Positions 37,187-44,830 of a DNA stretch of 50,882 nt are shown piece after piece. Below the pieces are notes generated by a model that did not search any database, had not been told where the DNA came from, and worked only from the letters and a program-made list of their open reading frames with translations. The stretch covers positions 1 to 50,882 of the forward strand of contig JAURWS010000059.1 in the NCBI GenBank assembly GCA_030654835.1, written 5' to 3'. The DNA comes from Gammaproteobacteria bacterium (GTDB lineage Bacteria; Pseudomonadota; Gammaproteobacteria; Pseudomonadales; Pseudohongiellaceae). Every line of letters begins with the position of its first letter. Position 1 is the stretch's first letter. The position numbers and the translations under genes are program-made.

Positions 37187-38368
37187 ATGCGCTGCCAAAC
37201 TGATGCACGACGCTTCCGCACCGTGGCCTTGCTGTTTCTGTCAGCCGCCATACTGCACGCCTGCTCCACGCTACCCGCAGCTATCGAGCCGCAAGTTGTC
37301 CAAATGCTGCAGCAGACCTCCCAGTCCTTTGGAGCCCGACCCCAGATCATCAGCCCCGCTGACATTCACGCCCTGACTCCAGAACAAGCGCAGGAATTCC
37401 TCGATTTTTTCAACCATCCCCGTCTGGCTGATGAGCCGGCGTTTCGCCGCCTGTATTACTATCTCGAAGGCAAGGTGCAGGACTTTACCTATCGCAATGA
37501 CACGCTGACCGCCAGCGCCGCGTTCGCCAGCAACAGCGGCAACTGCCTCTCCCTTGCCATCATGACCACGGCTCTGGCCAATCTGGTGAATGTGCCAATC
37601 GAGTATGAACTGGTGGACGATTATCCGGTTTTCGAGCAATACGGCACCGTCATCGAAAAAGGCCTGCACGTACGCTCGCTGCTGTTTGATCCGTACCGGG
37701 CGGCGCGCGGCGATTTCATGTCCAATAATCGCGGCATTGCCATCGACTATTTCCCCACCAATGCCGAGCGCTTCGTCATGAAAATGCGCCACGAGGAATA
37801 TCAGGCGATGTACTACCGCAACAGGGCCGTCGAGGCGCTGCGCAGCGAAGATCTGAGTTCAGCGTACTGGTACACAATGGAATCTCTGCAGTTGTCCCCC
37901 GCCAGTGCTGAGTCTCTGAACATGCTGGCCATCGTGAACCGTCGAGCGGGCAATCCGGACACCGCCGAACAGATCTATCGTTACGCCATCGAGCATAGCG
38001 ATGAGAAACTGAGTCTGCTGAAGAACTATCGCATACTGCTCAGCAGTCAGGGTCGTGTCGCCGAGGCGATGCTGATCGAACAGCAACTGCAGCAGATGGA
38101 TGATCGCAGCCCATTCAACTGGCTGCACCTCGCGCGCAGCGCTCAGAACGAAGGTGATTTCAGTCGCGCCATCGAGTATTTCCAAAAGGCGCTTGAACTG
38201 GCACCTTATCTGCACGAGGCCCACTTTGGCGTGGCCATGGCCTACTACGAACTCGGCGCGCTGAACTCGGCAGACCATGCATTGCGACTGGCCATCGACA
38301 GCACCACCAGAAACAGTGCGCGCAAACTCTACAAGGGCAAGCTGGCTGCTTTGCGACGCGAGATATGA
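37187..38368 (+). CDS. TPR lipoprotein with transglutaminase-like domain
   Basis: About 393 residues. A signal peptide with a likely lipobox (LHACS) ends near residue 25. Residues about 95-200 resemble a transglutaminase-like domain, with the probable catalytic Cys in SNSGNCLSLAIMTTALA and the His in GLHVRSLLFDP. Tetratricopeptide repeats follow from about 215 (SAESLNMLAIVNRRAGNPDTA, PFNWLHLARSAQNEGDF, LHEAHFGVAMAYYELGALN). The ATG at 37187 follows AGGGAG. It is divergent from the pyruvate kinase gene, 151 bases away. It probably acts in the periplasm; no target is known. Confidence 0.82.
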   Translation: MRCQTDARRFRTVALLFLSAAILHACSTLPAAIEPQVVQMLQQTSQSFGARPQIISPADIHALTPEQAQEFLDFFNHPRLADEPAFRRLYYYLEGKVQDFTYRNDTLTASAAFASNSGNCLSLAIMTTALANLVNVPIEYELVDDYPVFEQYGTVIEKGLHVRSLLFDPYRAARGDFMSNNRGIAIDYFPTNAERFVMKMRHEEYQAMYYRNRAVEALRSEDLSSAYWYTMESLQLSPASAESLNMLAIVNRRAGNPDTAEQIYRYAIEHSDEKLSLLKNYRILLSSQGRVAEAMLIEQQLQQMDDRSPFNWLHLARSAQNEGDFSRAIEYFQKALELAPYLHEAHFGVAMAYYELGALNSADHALRLAIDSTTRNSARKLYKGKLAALRREI

Positions 38369-38443
38369 AACAGGCCGGCTTATACTGATTCTTGACTCGC
38401 TTGCTTATTTTGACTTGATCATTCAGAGCCGCTGTTCATGGTG

Positions 38444-38809
38444 CTATAAGCGCACGTCAGGCGGTGCGCCGCCATCAATAATGTTCTGCAACTCGGGCGC
38501 AATGGGCATACTTTCGAACATGCTTACGTTACTGCCGCCAGTATTCCCGACTGGGACAACCCCGACAGCGGAACCCAGAGTACCTAGAACCAGGCGTACA
38601 ATTTGGCCGAAGGCAGCTACAGGCCGCTTTTGACGAAACGCCACCTTGAGCATCAGCCAATGCGATCTGGCGTGGGGCACGACAAAGGCCTGACCAATGA
38701 CATGAGCGCGCTCGATGTGGGCGAAGCCGGCCGCAAGCTCACCACCTGCAATGAACTCCTTGGCTAAAGCTATCTCGTTGTCGAAGGCGGCGCTTTGAAT
38801 TGGATTCAT
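38444..38809 (-). CDS. DUF3703 protein
   Basis: A 121-residue protein of the DUF3703 family: AAFDNEIALAKEFIAGGELAAGF, then AHIERAHVIGQAFVVPHARSH and the C-terminal VPVGNTGGSNVSMFESMPI. Members often lie beside heavy-metal response genes such as MerR regulators and cation exporters, but no such gene is present here. Function unknown. Single gene, convergent with the TPR lipoprotein. Confidence 0.92.
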   Translation of the reverse strand: MNPIQSAAFDNEIALAKEFIAGGELAAGFAHIERAHVIGQAFVVPHARSHWLMLKVAFRQKRPVAAFGQIVRLVLGTLGSAVGVVPVGNTGGSNVSMFESMPIAPELQNIIDGGAPPDVRL

Positions 38810-39324
38810 GATCCACTCCCCATTGCGATTTCACGAAGTTCATAATCGGTCAAACGCTACGATTGGCAATCCCTGCCCACTCAGGGTCGGCAACGGTTCG
38901 ACTTACGCCTCGCGAAGATTTGCATCGGGAACACCAGTATTTGTGATGAGCTGACTATGCGCCAAATCGTATAACCCGTGCAATAGCCACAATACACCGA
39001 CCACTACTGCTGACCTGCGGACGCTCACACACGCGAATACAACCAGCGTTCCCCATGAATAGATCGCGCAGACGCGATGGTAAGAACACCAACCCCTGCA
39101 CCGATGAAGGCCTCAATCACAACTCTCTCCCCCTTAATAATCTGACACCCCGATATAGCGACGGATGGTGGCTGCATCCTATTGTGACGCCGCATATAAC
39201 ATCCTCACACGATACCTTAGAGTTCAATAATCTTCTAGAATTGTTGTTTTCTTTTAGACAGCTAATGGAATGTAAAGTATATTTAAAGAAGAAGTATATT
39301 CTGCAACTTAAAATCGAAAATAAA
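38810..39324. other. Long intergenic region, AT-rich towards its right end
   Basis: About 515 bases without a convincing gene. An open frame that leads into the DUF6557 gene begins at 39055 but lacks family similarity before 39325. From about 39200 the sequence becomes AT-rich, which fits a promoter or the join of foreign DNA. No repeat or hairpin was found that I would defend. Confidence 0.4.
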
Positions 39325-39912
39325 ATGACACTTTCAGAAATTATGAGAACTACCCATTGGGTCGAAGTCAGGGCGCAACTGGAATGGTCTTTTCCATGCG
39401 ACAAGGAGTTCACTCCGGATTACAAACACTTGTTCGACACCATGCTCAGCATGCAACCAGAAACAAACCCCATGCGAATTGTTCTGGTGAAGATTGAGCC
39501 TTCTGAATTCAGTGAATGCACTGCCATCGACGTAATCGGCTGCAACGGCCGACGTCGCAGAGATGAAGAGCAATATTTCCCCCGTGATGACAACGGCAAA
39601 ATGGACAATGCGGATGAAGAGGTGCAATGGAGCCTGAGTTTCGAACCTCGAACAAAATGGCTTGGCATGCAGATCGATGCGACAACTCTGCAAGCTTTTT
39701 TGCCCGCACAAATCATTGCATACTGCCTGAATGATCTGACATTTTACGGTTTTGATGAAGCAGATGTCGTTGACTTTCGCGACGAGTTAAACAGGCGCGT
39801 TGAAGAAATTGACGCCATGACAGACGAAGAGCGAGAAGAGAAATTGATTCCGGCTGAAGTCGCATTTGCGAGTATCCGGGAAAAGCTAAAACTCGTGGAT
39901 GGTGGAGAATAA
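39325..39912 (+). CDS. DUF6557-family protein, intact copy
   Basis: About 195 residues: LSEIMRTTHWVEVRAQLEWSF at the start, YKHLFDTMLSMQPETNPMRI, DEEQYFPRDDNG, then WLGMQIDATTLQAF and a long acidic tail (DELNRRVEEIDAMTDEEREE). This matches proteins called DUF6557, of unknown function. The ATG at 39325 begins the family similarity. Its stop overlaps the next start (TAATG), so it is coupled to the WNHRV-VapB gene. A decayed copy is at 43275-43598. Confidence 0.75.
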   Translation: MTLSEIMRTTHWVEVRAQLEWSFPCDKEFTPDYKHLFDTMLSMQPETNPMRIVLVKIEPSEFSECTAIDVIGCNGRRRRDEEQYFPRDDNGKMDNADEEVQWSLSFEPRTKWLGMQIDATTLQAFLPAQIIAYCLNDLTFYGFDEADVVDFRDELNRRVEEIDAMTDEEREEKLIPAEVAFASIREKLKLVDGGE

Positions 39913-40334
39913 TGATGGGAACATGGAATCACAGAGTCATGAGACACAAGCACACTTTTCCCGAAAGCGGTGAAACAGAAGTGACGTTGGCCATTCACGA
40001 GGTGTACTACAAGGACCAGACCGTTGATGACTGCCAAGTATCAGCCGATGATGTTGGGTTTACTGAGAACGCTGTTACAGTAACGGGTGAGTCTATCGAA
40101 GAGCTACGCAGCACACTGCGACTTATGCTGAACGCCCTGGATAAACCGGTGCTTGAATACAAGCAGCACACGGAGAGCACAGCCCGCGGGCTCGAATTGT
40201 TGGACAAACTTGACAGCGGCGCTCTGACGCAGCAATTGGAAATTCAGGAAAAAATTCGCAAGTTACGCGGCTGTCTGAAATGGGAAGGCAACCTTGATCA
40301 GACACGCGGTGGAGATGAAGAGAGTGGAAAGTGA
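39912..40334 (+). CDS. WNHRV small protein fused to a VapB-like antitoxin tail
   Basis: A 140-residue protein in two parts. Residues 1-83 (GTWNHRVMRHKHTFPESGE, LAIHEVYYKD, VTGESIEELRSTLRLML, DKPVLEY) match the separate 83-residue protein at 43595. Residues about 92-140 (ARGLELLDKLDSGAL, EKIRKLRGCLKWEGNLD) match the separate 76-residue protein at 43865 and end in the LRG-KWEGNLD motif seen at the C-terminus of VapB-type antitoxins. So this copy appears to be a deletion fusion of two genes that stand apart in the other copy. It is followed by an AbrB-like relic. Confidence 0.7.
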   Translation: MMGTWNHRVMRHKHTFPESGETEVTLAIHEVYYKDQTVDDCQVSADDVGFTENAVTVTGESIEELRSTLRLMLNALDKPVLEYKQHTESTARGLELLDKLDSGALTQQLEIQEKIRKLRGCLKWEGNLDQTRGGDEESGK

Positions 40335-40435
40335 AAAACGCCAACTCCATGGGTATCCTGCTTCCCAAGGAGGCTCTTGGAAAGCTCAATGTGGAGCGAG
40401 TGGATATTGATAAGCTGCAACTGGCCGATCGGTAG
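40331..40435 (+). pseudogene. AbrB/MazE-type antitoxin fragment
   Basis: Thirty-four codons beginning GTGA over the previous stop: NANSMGILLPKEALGKLNVE followed by a short tail and TAG. The 'NS.G..LPKE.L.KL.VE' pattern is the SpoVT-AbrB fold used by MazE/VapB antitoxins. The end of the fold and any C-terminal toxin-binding tail are missing. It ends 8 bases before the convergent secreted protein gene. Confidence 0.55.
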
Positions 40436-40442
40436 CGAAGGC

Positions 40443-41060
40443 TCACTGAGCGACCACCACACCGTCTTCGAGCCTGACCCGAATAGATTCGAACTTCGGT
40501 TCATCGCTGAAAAAATCAGATCCTCCTGCCAAAACACTGAGTGAAAGGAACTCTTCTGACTCGAACTGGTGATCGCCAGACCACCATCTTGAGCCAATGG
40601 ATATTGGGAACTCCGACACCCGCCGGGGCCCGACTATGTCTCCCAGCGAGAGTTTTCGGATCAACTGACCCGATTGTCCGTAGATGACCACTACATCGGA
40701 GCCGTAGCCGATCGAGGACCAGTTGTCGAAGGTGACTACGTACCGACCACCCGCAGACACGAGTGCGTTGACAGGCGAGACCTCATTGACGAGTTTTCGC
40801 TCCCACAACACCTCACCGGACGGCGAAACAAGGCGACCCTTCGGGTACTCAGAGTCGGCACCAACATCGGCCCTTCCCGTGGACCGTTCCTTGAAAGGGA
40901 ACAGCTGACTGCCAAACAGCCGCGGCTCAACAGTAAAGGAGTAGCCGTCCGCTTTCGAGGGGTACGTCTTGATTTCAGGTTGCACCCAGGAGTCCGCCTC
41001 CACAGTGCACGGAGCGAGCACCAGAAGCGCGCAAGTTAGAATAGTTGAAATGCGCAACAC
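40443..41060 (-). CDS. Secreted hypothetical protein
   Basis: About 205 residues. The GTG at 41060 has AAGGAG six bases before it, so it is preferred over the ATG at 41078. A signal peptide (LRISTILTCALLVLAPCTVEA) precedes a beta-rich body with strands such as GGRYVVTFDNWSSIGYGSDVV. No family was recognised. A GTTGGGC box (minus strand, 41073-41079) directly upstream resembles the end of an integron attC site, so this could be an old cassette. Confidence 0.6.
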   Translation of the reverse strand: MLRISTILTCALLVLAPCTVEADSWVQPEIKTYPSKADGYSFTVEPRLFGSQLFPFKERSTGRADVGADSEYPKGRLVSPSGEVLWERKLVNEVSPVNALVSAGGRYVVTFDNWSSIGYGSDVVVIYGQSGQLIRKLSLGDIVGPRRVSEFPISIGSRWWSGDHQFESEEFLSLSVLAGGSDFFSDEPKFESIRVRLEDGVVVAQ

Positions 41061-41107
41061 GGTTTCTCCTTTGCCCAACGGTTAAGCGAATGGTTCGGCA
41101 GCACCTC

Positions 41108-41452
41108 CTAGCTTTGAACCGGTGTGCAAAGTTCAATAAGAGTGCCGTCAGGCGTGCGAATGTACGAAACTATCCGACCCCATGGCTTACTTGTGGGTGC
41201 TAGCAATTCGCTTGCTCCGTGAGCGAGCGCCGACTGATGTGCCTGACTAACATCTGTTGTTACCAATGCAATTTCAACACCCAGAGGTTGCTTGGAATCG
41301 CTTGCGCGGATGTGACCTGCGGGAAAGTTTGCAGCCCCCAACTCATGTGAAGCAAACGCCAACGTAGTTTCCCCTGTTTCGAGTTCACCATAGTCACCGG
41401 ACTCATGCAAAAACTTTTGCTTCAGCCCGAAGGCAGCGCTAAAAAGCTGCAA
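41108..41452 (-). CDS. VOC-family protein with damaged 5' end
   Basis: The frame encodes a glyoxalase/bleomycin-resistance-like protein: LFSAAFGLKQKFLHESGDYGE, ETTLAFASHELG, VEIALVTTDVSQAHQSAL and a C-terminal WGRIVSYIRTPDGTLIELCTP. Family similarity extends upstream of the TTG at 41452 into IIVYVPNVQSAL, but no ATG, GTG or TTG exists there before an in-frame TGA. The 5' end has therefore been joined to the end of the upstream gene. Expression is uncertain. Confidence 0.7.
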   Translation of the reverse strand: MQLFSAAFGLKQKFLHESGDYGELETGETTLAFASHELGAANFPAGHIRASDSKQPLGVEIALVTTDVSQAHQSALAHGASELLAPTSKPWGRIVSYIRTPDGTLIELCTPVQS

Positions 41453-41481
41453 TGCAGATTGGACATTTGGTACATAAACGA

Positions 41482-42915
41482 TTATGCGTTGTAGATATCA
41501 AGGTTGATGGCTCCGCATCTCTGACATTGCTTAACAAAGTGCGCGTCTAACAGCAGTGGTGCGCAGCAATGAAAGCACATATCCTTTGTGGTAGTTACAT
41601 GCGCCGCAAGCTTCTTGGTTTCCATCATGGGCAACCCCAGTATTTCCTTCAGCTGGCGCACCGACTTTGCGCTAACTTCAGGGTGGCACTCTTTGAATAT
41701 AGCAATGGAGGTATCCGAGACAATACCAGATACGTCCCAGCTACCAGCACAGTGTCGACATTCAATATTCATTTTCGGCTCTAGGTTGGGAGAGTGGAAA
41801 CGCACAACATCTTTGAAAACAGGTGCGGCGGGGGCGGTCCTCGTGTCGCGCAAGCGGCGCATATCCACCCGCTGGGCGGCGCCCTCGGCGCGGGCGCGCA
41901 ACTGCCCGCAGCCGCCGTCCACGTCTTGCCCGGCGCTGTTGCGCACCTTGGTCAGCACATAGCGGCTGTGCAGGTACTTGACGATCTCACGGATGCGCTC
42001 GGCATCAGGGCGTTCGTAGCTCACACCGTTTCCGGCTTCCAGCCCCGAGCCTTCGAGACTGTTGAAGGGGATGACGTTCAGCAGCGCGTACTTGCCCTTG
42101 AACAGGCGCAGGATTTCGTCGAGTTCGTCCTGCCCATCGTTAATGCCCTTGAGGAGCGTCCATTGGTACTGGATCGGGTAGCCGGTCTTGCGCGCGTACT
42201 CCTCGCCCAGCTCCATCAATTCTTGCGGCGCAATTTTCGGCGCGCGTGGCAACAGGTGTTCACGCAGGTCGGCCTTGGTGGTGTGCAGCGACATGGCCAG
42301 CGCAGGCCTGACGCGTTGCTGCGGCAGCAGTTCGAACACACGGCGGTCGCCGACGGTAGAAAACACCAGGTTTTTGTGGCCGATGCCGCCTTCGGTGCCG
42401 AGCAGATCGATGGCTTCGAGCACATTGTCGAGATTGTGCGCCGGCTCGCCCATGCCCATGAACACGACCTTCTTCACCGGGCGCTGGCGGCGCGCGAGTA
42501 CGACCTGCGCCACGATTTCCAGGCTGCTCACCTGGCGAATCAGGCCGCTCTTGCCAGTCATGCAGAAGCGGCAACCGACAGCGCAACCGACCTGGGTCGA
42601 AACGCAGAGCCCGTCGCGCGGCAGCAGCACGCTTTCTATCATCTGCCCGTCGGCCAGCTTGACCAGCAGACGCACCGAATCATCGGCCCCCGGATGCTGG
42701 GAATGAATCTGCGCCACTGCGTCCAGTGCTTCGCTGAGTGCAGGCAAGCCATTGCGTACCGACAGCGGCAGGAAGTTCTCCTGTGGCTGATGGCGTGGCC
42801 CTGCGTCCAGCGCCTTGCCGTTCAACCACGCGCGCAGCACCCGCCCACGGTGGATGGGCAGGGCCTTGAGGGCGTGCAGGCGTTGGTCGAGATCGGCAAG
42901 GTTGAGAAGCGGCAT
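41482..42915 (-). CDS. RlmN-like radical SAM RNA methyltransferase fused to a zinc-ribbon/L7-L12-like module
   Basis: A 477-residue continuous frame. Residues 1-370 are an RlmN/Cfr-type methyltransferase paralogue: the radical SAM cysteines are in VGCAVGCRFCMTGKSG (CxxxCxxC), VFMGMGEPAHN and VRPALAMSLHTTKADLR are typical, and the methyl-carrying Cys is in DVDGGCGQL. After a short linker the last 96 residues form another unit (MNIECRHCAG, SVRQLKEILGLPMMETKKLA, then CFHCC and CQRCGAINLD), a Cys-rich module with an L7/L12-like helix pair. That unit has its own ATG at 41772, so it may once have been a separate gene. The start is taken at 42915; 42966 is possible. Confidence 0.75.
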   Translation of the reverse strand: MPLLNLADLDQRLHALKALPIHRGRVLRAWLNGKALDAGPRHQPQENFLPLSVRNGLPALSEALDAVAQIHSQHPGADDSVRLLVKLADGQMIESVLLPRDGLCVSTQVGCAVGCRFCMTGKSGLIRQVSSLEIVAQVVLARRQRPVKKVVFMGMGEPAHNLDNVLEAIDLLGTEGGIGHKNLVFSTVGDRRVFELLPQQRVRPALAMSLHTTKADLREHLLPRAPKIAPQELMELGEEYARKTGYPIQYQWTLLKGINDGQDELDEILRLFKGKYALLNVIPFNSLEGSGLEAGNGVSYERPDAERIREIVKYLHSRYVLTKVRNSAGQDVDGGCGQLRARAEGAAQRVDMRRLRDTRTAPAAPVFKDVVRFHSPNLEPKMNIECRHCAGSWDVSGIVSDTSIAIFKECHPEVSAKSVRQLKEILGLPMMETKKLAAHVTTTKDMCFHCCAPLLLDAHFVKQCQRCGAINLDIYNA

Positions 42916-43070
42916 GGGGCGGAATGCTAGCACTTGCGTCGCATCAGTGCATTTCAAACAGCTCATGCTCAAAGCGCGATTCCGGCAGAACCTGTGCAAT
43001 GAAGTCGGGGGGCTCAAGATCCGGGTTAGATGGATGCCTGCTTCTGTTTCGCTAAATCAGTCTGAGTGCC

Positions 43071-43271
43071 ACGGTGAGAGCTGTGCTTTAGCAAGCTCTC
43101 AGCAGGGATTGAAAATGTCTCATGCAGCCCCTCATTCATACGGAGGATCAGAGATCGTTCTCGGGCCAGGATTTCATAAACCCGATATTTGCGACCAGTG
43201 GTTGGAACAAAGTCCTCAACAGTAAGACCTTGCTGATCCATCCTGAATTTGATGGCTTCGAACGGATCTGG
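43071..43271 (-). pseudogene. HigA-type antitoxin remnant
   Basis: On the minus strand, about 67 codons read PDPFEAIKFRMDQQGLTVED, RKYRVYEILARERSLILRM and LHETFSIPAESLLKHS, which is the C-terminal helix-turn-helix half of HigA antitoxins (family form 'DP.EAIKFRMEQQGLT..D'). The N-terminal half is missing: to the right of 43271 the frame enters antisense of the DUF6557 copy. The toxin gene is absent. Confidence 0.65.
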
Positions 43272-43274
43272 GAT

Positions 43275-43598
43275 ACCCATTGGATTGAAGTCAAAGCACA
43301 ACTCGAATGGCTCTTCCAGGACGACAAAGATCTCACCATGGATTATAAACATTTGTTCTACGCCATGCGCAGCATGAAACCAGAAACAAACCCCATGAGA
43401 ATTGTTCTGGTGACAATTGACGTAGTAGGCCGCAACGGTCGGCGTCGCAGAGATGAAGAGCAGTATTTTTCCTGCGATGACGACGGAAGAGTGAGCCATG
43501 CTGACGAAGAGCTGGAAGAGAAATTGGTTCCTGCTGAGATCGCATTTGCAGACCTCCGAGAAATGCTCAAACTCGTAGACAGGGGAGAACGGAAATGA
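43275..43598 (+). pseudogene. Decayed DUF6557 copy
   Basis: Similar to the protein at 39325-39912 from THWIEVKAQLEWLF onward (YKHLFYAMRSMKPETNPMRI, RRRRDEEQYFSCDDDG), but the first residues are replaced by antisense of the HigA relic and about 65 residues are missing in the middle: the join runs from SHADEE straight to LEEKLVPAEIAFADLREML. The frame stays open from 43122 to 43598, so a hybrid protein could still be made. Its stop overlaps the next start (ATGA). Confidence 0.65.
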
Positions 43599-43846
43599 GT
43601 ACATGGAATCACAGAGTAATGAGGCACAAATATACTTCTCCTGAGAGCGGTGAAACAGAAGTCATGCTGGCCATTCACGAGGTGTACTACAAGGACAAGT
43701 CGCGCGATGACCGCAAAGTAACAGCCGATGATGTTGGGTATACTGAAAATCCCGTTTCAGTCACGGGTGAATCTATTGAGGACCTTCGCGAAACGCTACA
43801 ACTTATGCTGAAGGCGCTGGATAAACCGGTGCTTGAGTATGAGTAG
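43595..43846 (+). CDS. WNHRV small protein, separate copy
   Basis: An 83-residue protein matching the first part of the fusion at 39912: STWNHRVMRHKYTSPESGE, LAIHEVYYKDKSRDDRK, VTGESIEDLRETLQLMLKAL and KPVLEYE. The WNHRV start and IHEVYY block occur in a small family of unknown function. ATGA overlap with the preceding decayed DUF6557 frame and a 18-base gap to the next gene indicate a polycistronic unit. Confidence 0.7.
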   Translation: MSTWNHRVMRHKYTSPESGETEVMLAIHEVYYKDKSRDDRKVTADDVGYTENPVSVTGESIEDLRETLQLMLKALDKPVLEYE

Positions 43847-43864
43847 CCCACGGAGATCGAAGCC

Positions 43865-44095
43865 ATGACTGACAAGAAAAATGTTCCTGAACGACCAGAT
43901 GATAAAGAACAGATTTTTGAGTCAATGGCGCAGGCGGGCAACAGTGCTCGCGGACTGGAATTGATCGACAAACTGGAAGCCGGTGATCACGCACGCGCCA
44001 GGGCACAGCGACTGAAACATCAGGAAAAGATTCGCGGGCTACGCGGCAGAGTGAAATGGGAAGGCAATCTTGATCAGATGCGGGGCGGGGATTGA
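43865..44095 (+). CDS. VapB-like antitoxin-tail protein
   Basis: A 76-residue hydrophilic protein. Its C-terminal half (SARGLELIDKLEAGDHARAR, QEKIRGLRGRVKWEGNLD) is shared with the fusion at 39912 and carries the LRG-KWEGNLD motif of VapB antitoxins, the part that usually binds a PIN toxin. The first 25 residues (MTDKKNVPERPDDKEQIFE) have no DNA-binding motif I can recognise. No toxin gene lies next to it on the same strand; the VapC at 44127 runs towards it. It stops five bases before the integron array begins. Confidence 0.6.
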   Translation: MTDKKNVPERPDDKEQIFESMAQAGNSARGLELIDKLEAGDHARARAQRLKHQEKIRGLRGRVKWEGNLDQMRGGD

Positions 44096-44099
44096 CGAA

Positions 44100-44132
44100 A
44101 CCTAGCGCACGCAGTTCTTCAGATTGTTATGT
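44100..44132 (-). other. Degenerate attC site, left end of the cassette array
   Basis: Minus-strand boxes ACATAAC (44126-44132, overlapping the VapC stop) and GCTAGGT (44100-44106, one change from GTTAGGT) flank only 19 bases. A working attC needs about 55 or more, so the middle is deleted. It probably marks the inactive, oldest end of the array. Confidence 0.45.
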
Positions 44133-44507
44133 GCTTTTCTTGGAAATGTACCTGACATTCTCCAATCCCTCAAAATCATTATCTTGAGTCCAAAGCACCG
44201 CAGCGTACTTTTGAGCCGTGGCGAAGATGATACTGTCGGCCAACGGCAGCTTGTGAAGCACACCATATTTGGCAGCATCCATTGCAAGATCCGAATCCAA
44301 GGGAATCACTTTGCCTTGCTTCATATGTGCAGTAACTATCAAGGCTGCTTCCTCACCACGCTGGCGGAGCACGTTCTTGAAAACTTCTGTGATCGTGATA
44401 CTCGGCACAAGGAGCTCTGGGAGCTTTTCAATTGGTTTCGAAAACATTGCAGCATTGCCGTCACCGGCGAAATACGACAACCAGGCGGATGAATCAACGA
44501 CATTCAT
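44127..44507 (-). CDS. vapC: VapC-type PIN-domain ribonuclease toxin
   Basis: A 126-residue PIN domain. Acidic metal-binding residues are in place: Asp5 (NVVDSSAW), Glu41 (TITEVFKN), Asp91 (LPLADSII) and Asp109/Asp111 (TQDNDFEG). VapC toxins cut specific RNAs such as initiator tRNA and stop growth until the antitoxin is restored. It overlaps the VapB gene by four bases (ATGA), and its stop lies inside the attC remnant, so the pair forms one cassette. Confidence 0.92.
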   Translation of the reverse strand: MNVVDSSAWLSYFAGDGNAAMFSKPIEKLPELLVPSITITEVFKNVLRQRGEEAALIVTAHMKQGKVIPLDSDLAMDAAKYGVLHKLPLADSIIFATAQKYAAVLWTQDNDFEGLENVRYISKKST

Positions 44508-44710
44508 ATCCGATCTTCTTCCCTGACAACGGAGGTATCGATGCCCTCAAGAAAGCCCTTCATTTCCTTCATAGGCCTTAGCGGGATTACCTCGATTCGT
44601 CCCTGATAGGACATCATCTGCACCTTCTGGCCAGAGAAAATCCCCATGGATTCACGGATTTCTTTAGGAATTACAATCTGATACTTCGGGGAAACCGTTA
44701 CTTCTGCCAT
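44504..44710 (-). CDS. vapB: AbrB/VapB-type antitoxin
   Basis: Sixty-eight residues with a SpoVT-AbrB swapped-hairpin domain: TVSPKYQIVIPKEIRESMGI and GQKVQMMSYQGRIEVIPLR, then a C-terminal tail (GFLEGIDTSVVREEDR) that would wrap the PIN toxin. It binds its own promoter and neutralises the VapC encoded next to it. First gene of the cassette on the minus strand, just after attC at 44773. Confidence 0.92.
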   Translation of the reverse strand: MAEVTVSPKYQIVIPKEIRESMGIFSGQKVQMMSYQGRIEVIPLRPMKEMKGFLEGIDTSVVREEDRI

Positions 44711-44772
44711 GATGCCACTTATCGATAAGAGATCGGTATTACGATACGTCTATCGATTGGCGCGGTCAAGGC

Positions 44773-44830
44773 ACATAGCGCCCGTATTCACGCGCCAGCT
44801 TTGCTGGTCGCGTGGAATTGATGGTTATGT
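44773..44830 (-). other. attC recombination site (58 bp)
   Basis: Boxes GTTATGT (44824-44830, plus strand) and ACATAGC (44773-44779) bound an imperfect palindrome whose core CACGCGCCAGC pairs with GCTGGTCGCGTG. The outer box overlaps the TAA of the toxin gene. One outer box carries a C in place of T (GCTATGT on the minus strand). Same subfamily as the sites at 45395 and 49336. Confidence 0.82.

Noticed and set aside
36085-37203. 372-codon open frame on the plus strand
   Set aside because: Antisense of the GC-rich pyruvate kinase gene, which has full motif support and a strong ribosome binding site.
39055-39324. Upstream extension of the DUF6557 reading frame
   Set aside because: No similarity to the family in this part, AT-rich non-coding character, and a good family start at 39325.
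41073-41079. GTTGGGC box (minus strand) as an attC site
   Set aside because: Only one good box was found; the nearest partner (GCCGAAC, minus strand) is too close for a working site. It may be a remnant.
41794-42930. 378-codon open frame on the plus strand
   Set aside because: Antisense of the RlmN-like gene; long opposite-strand frames are common in GC-rich genes.
43272-43604. Front part of a minus-strand frame running into the HigA relic
   Set aside because: This part is antisense of the DUF6557 and WNHRV copies; only 43071-43271 shows real similarity.
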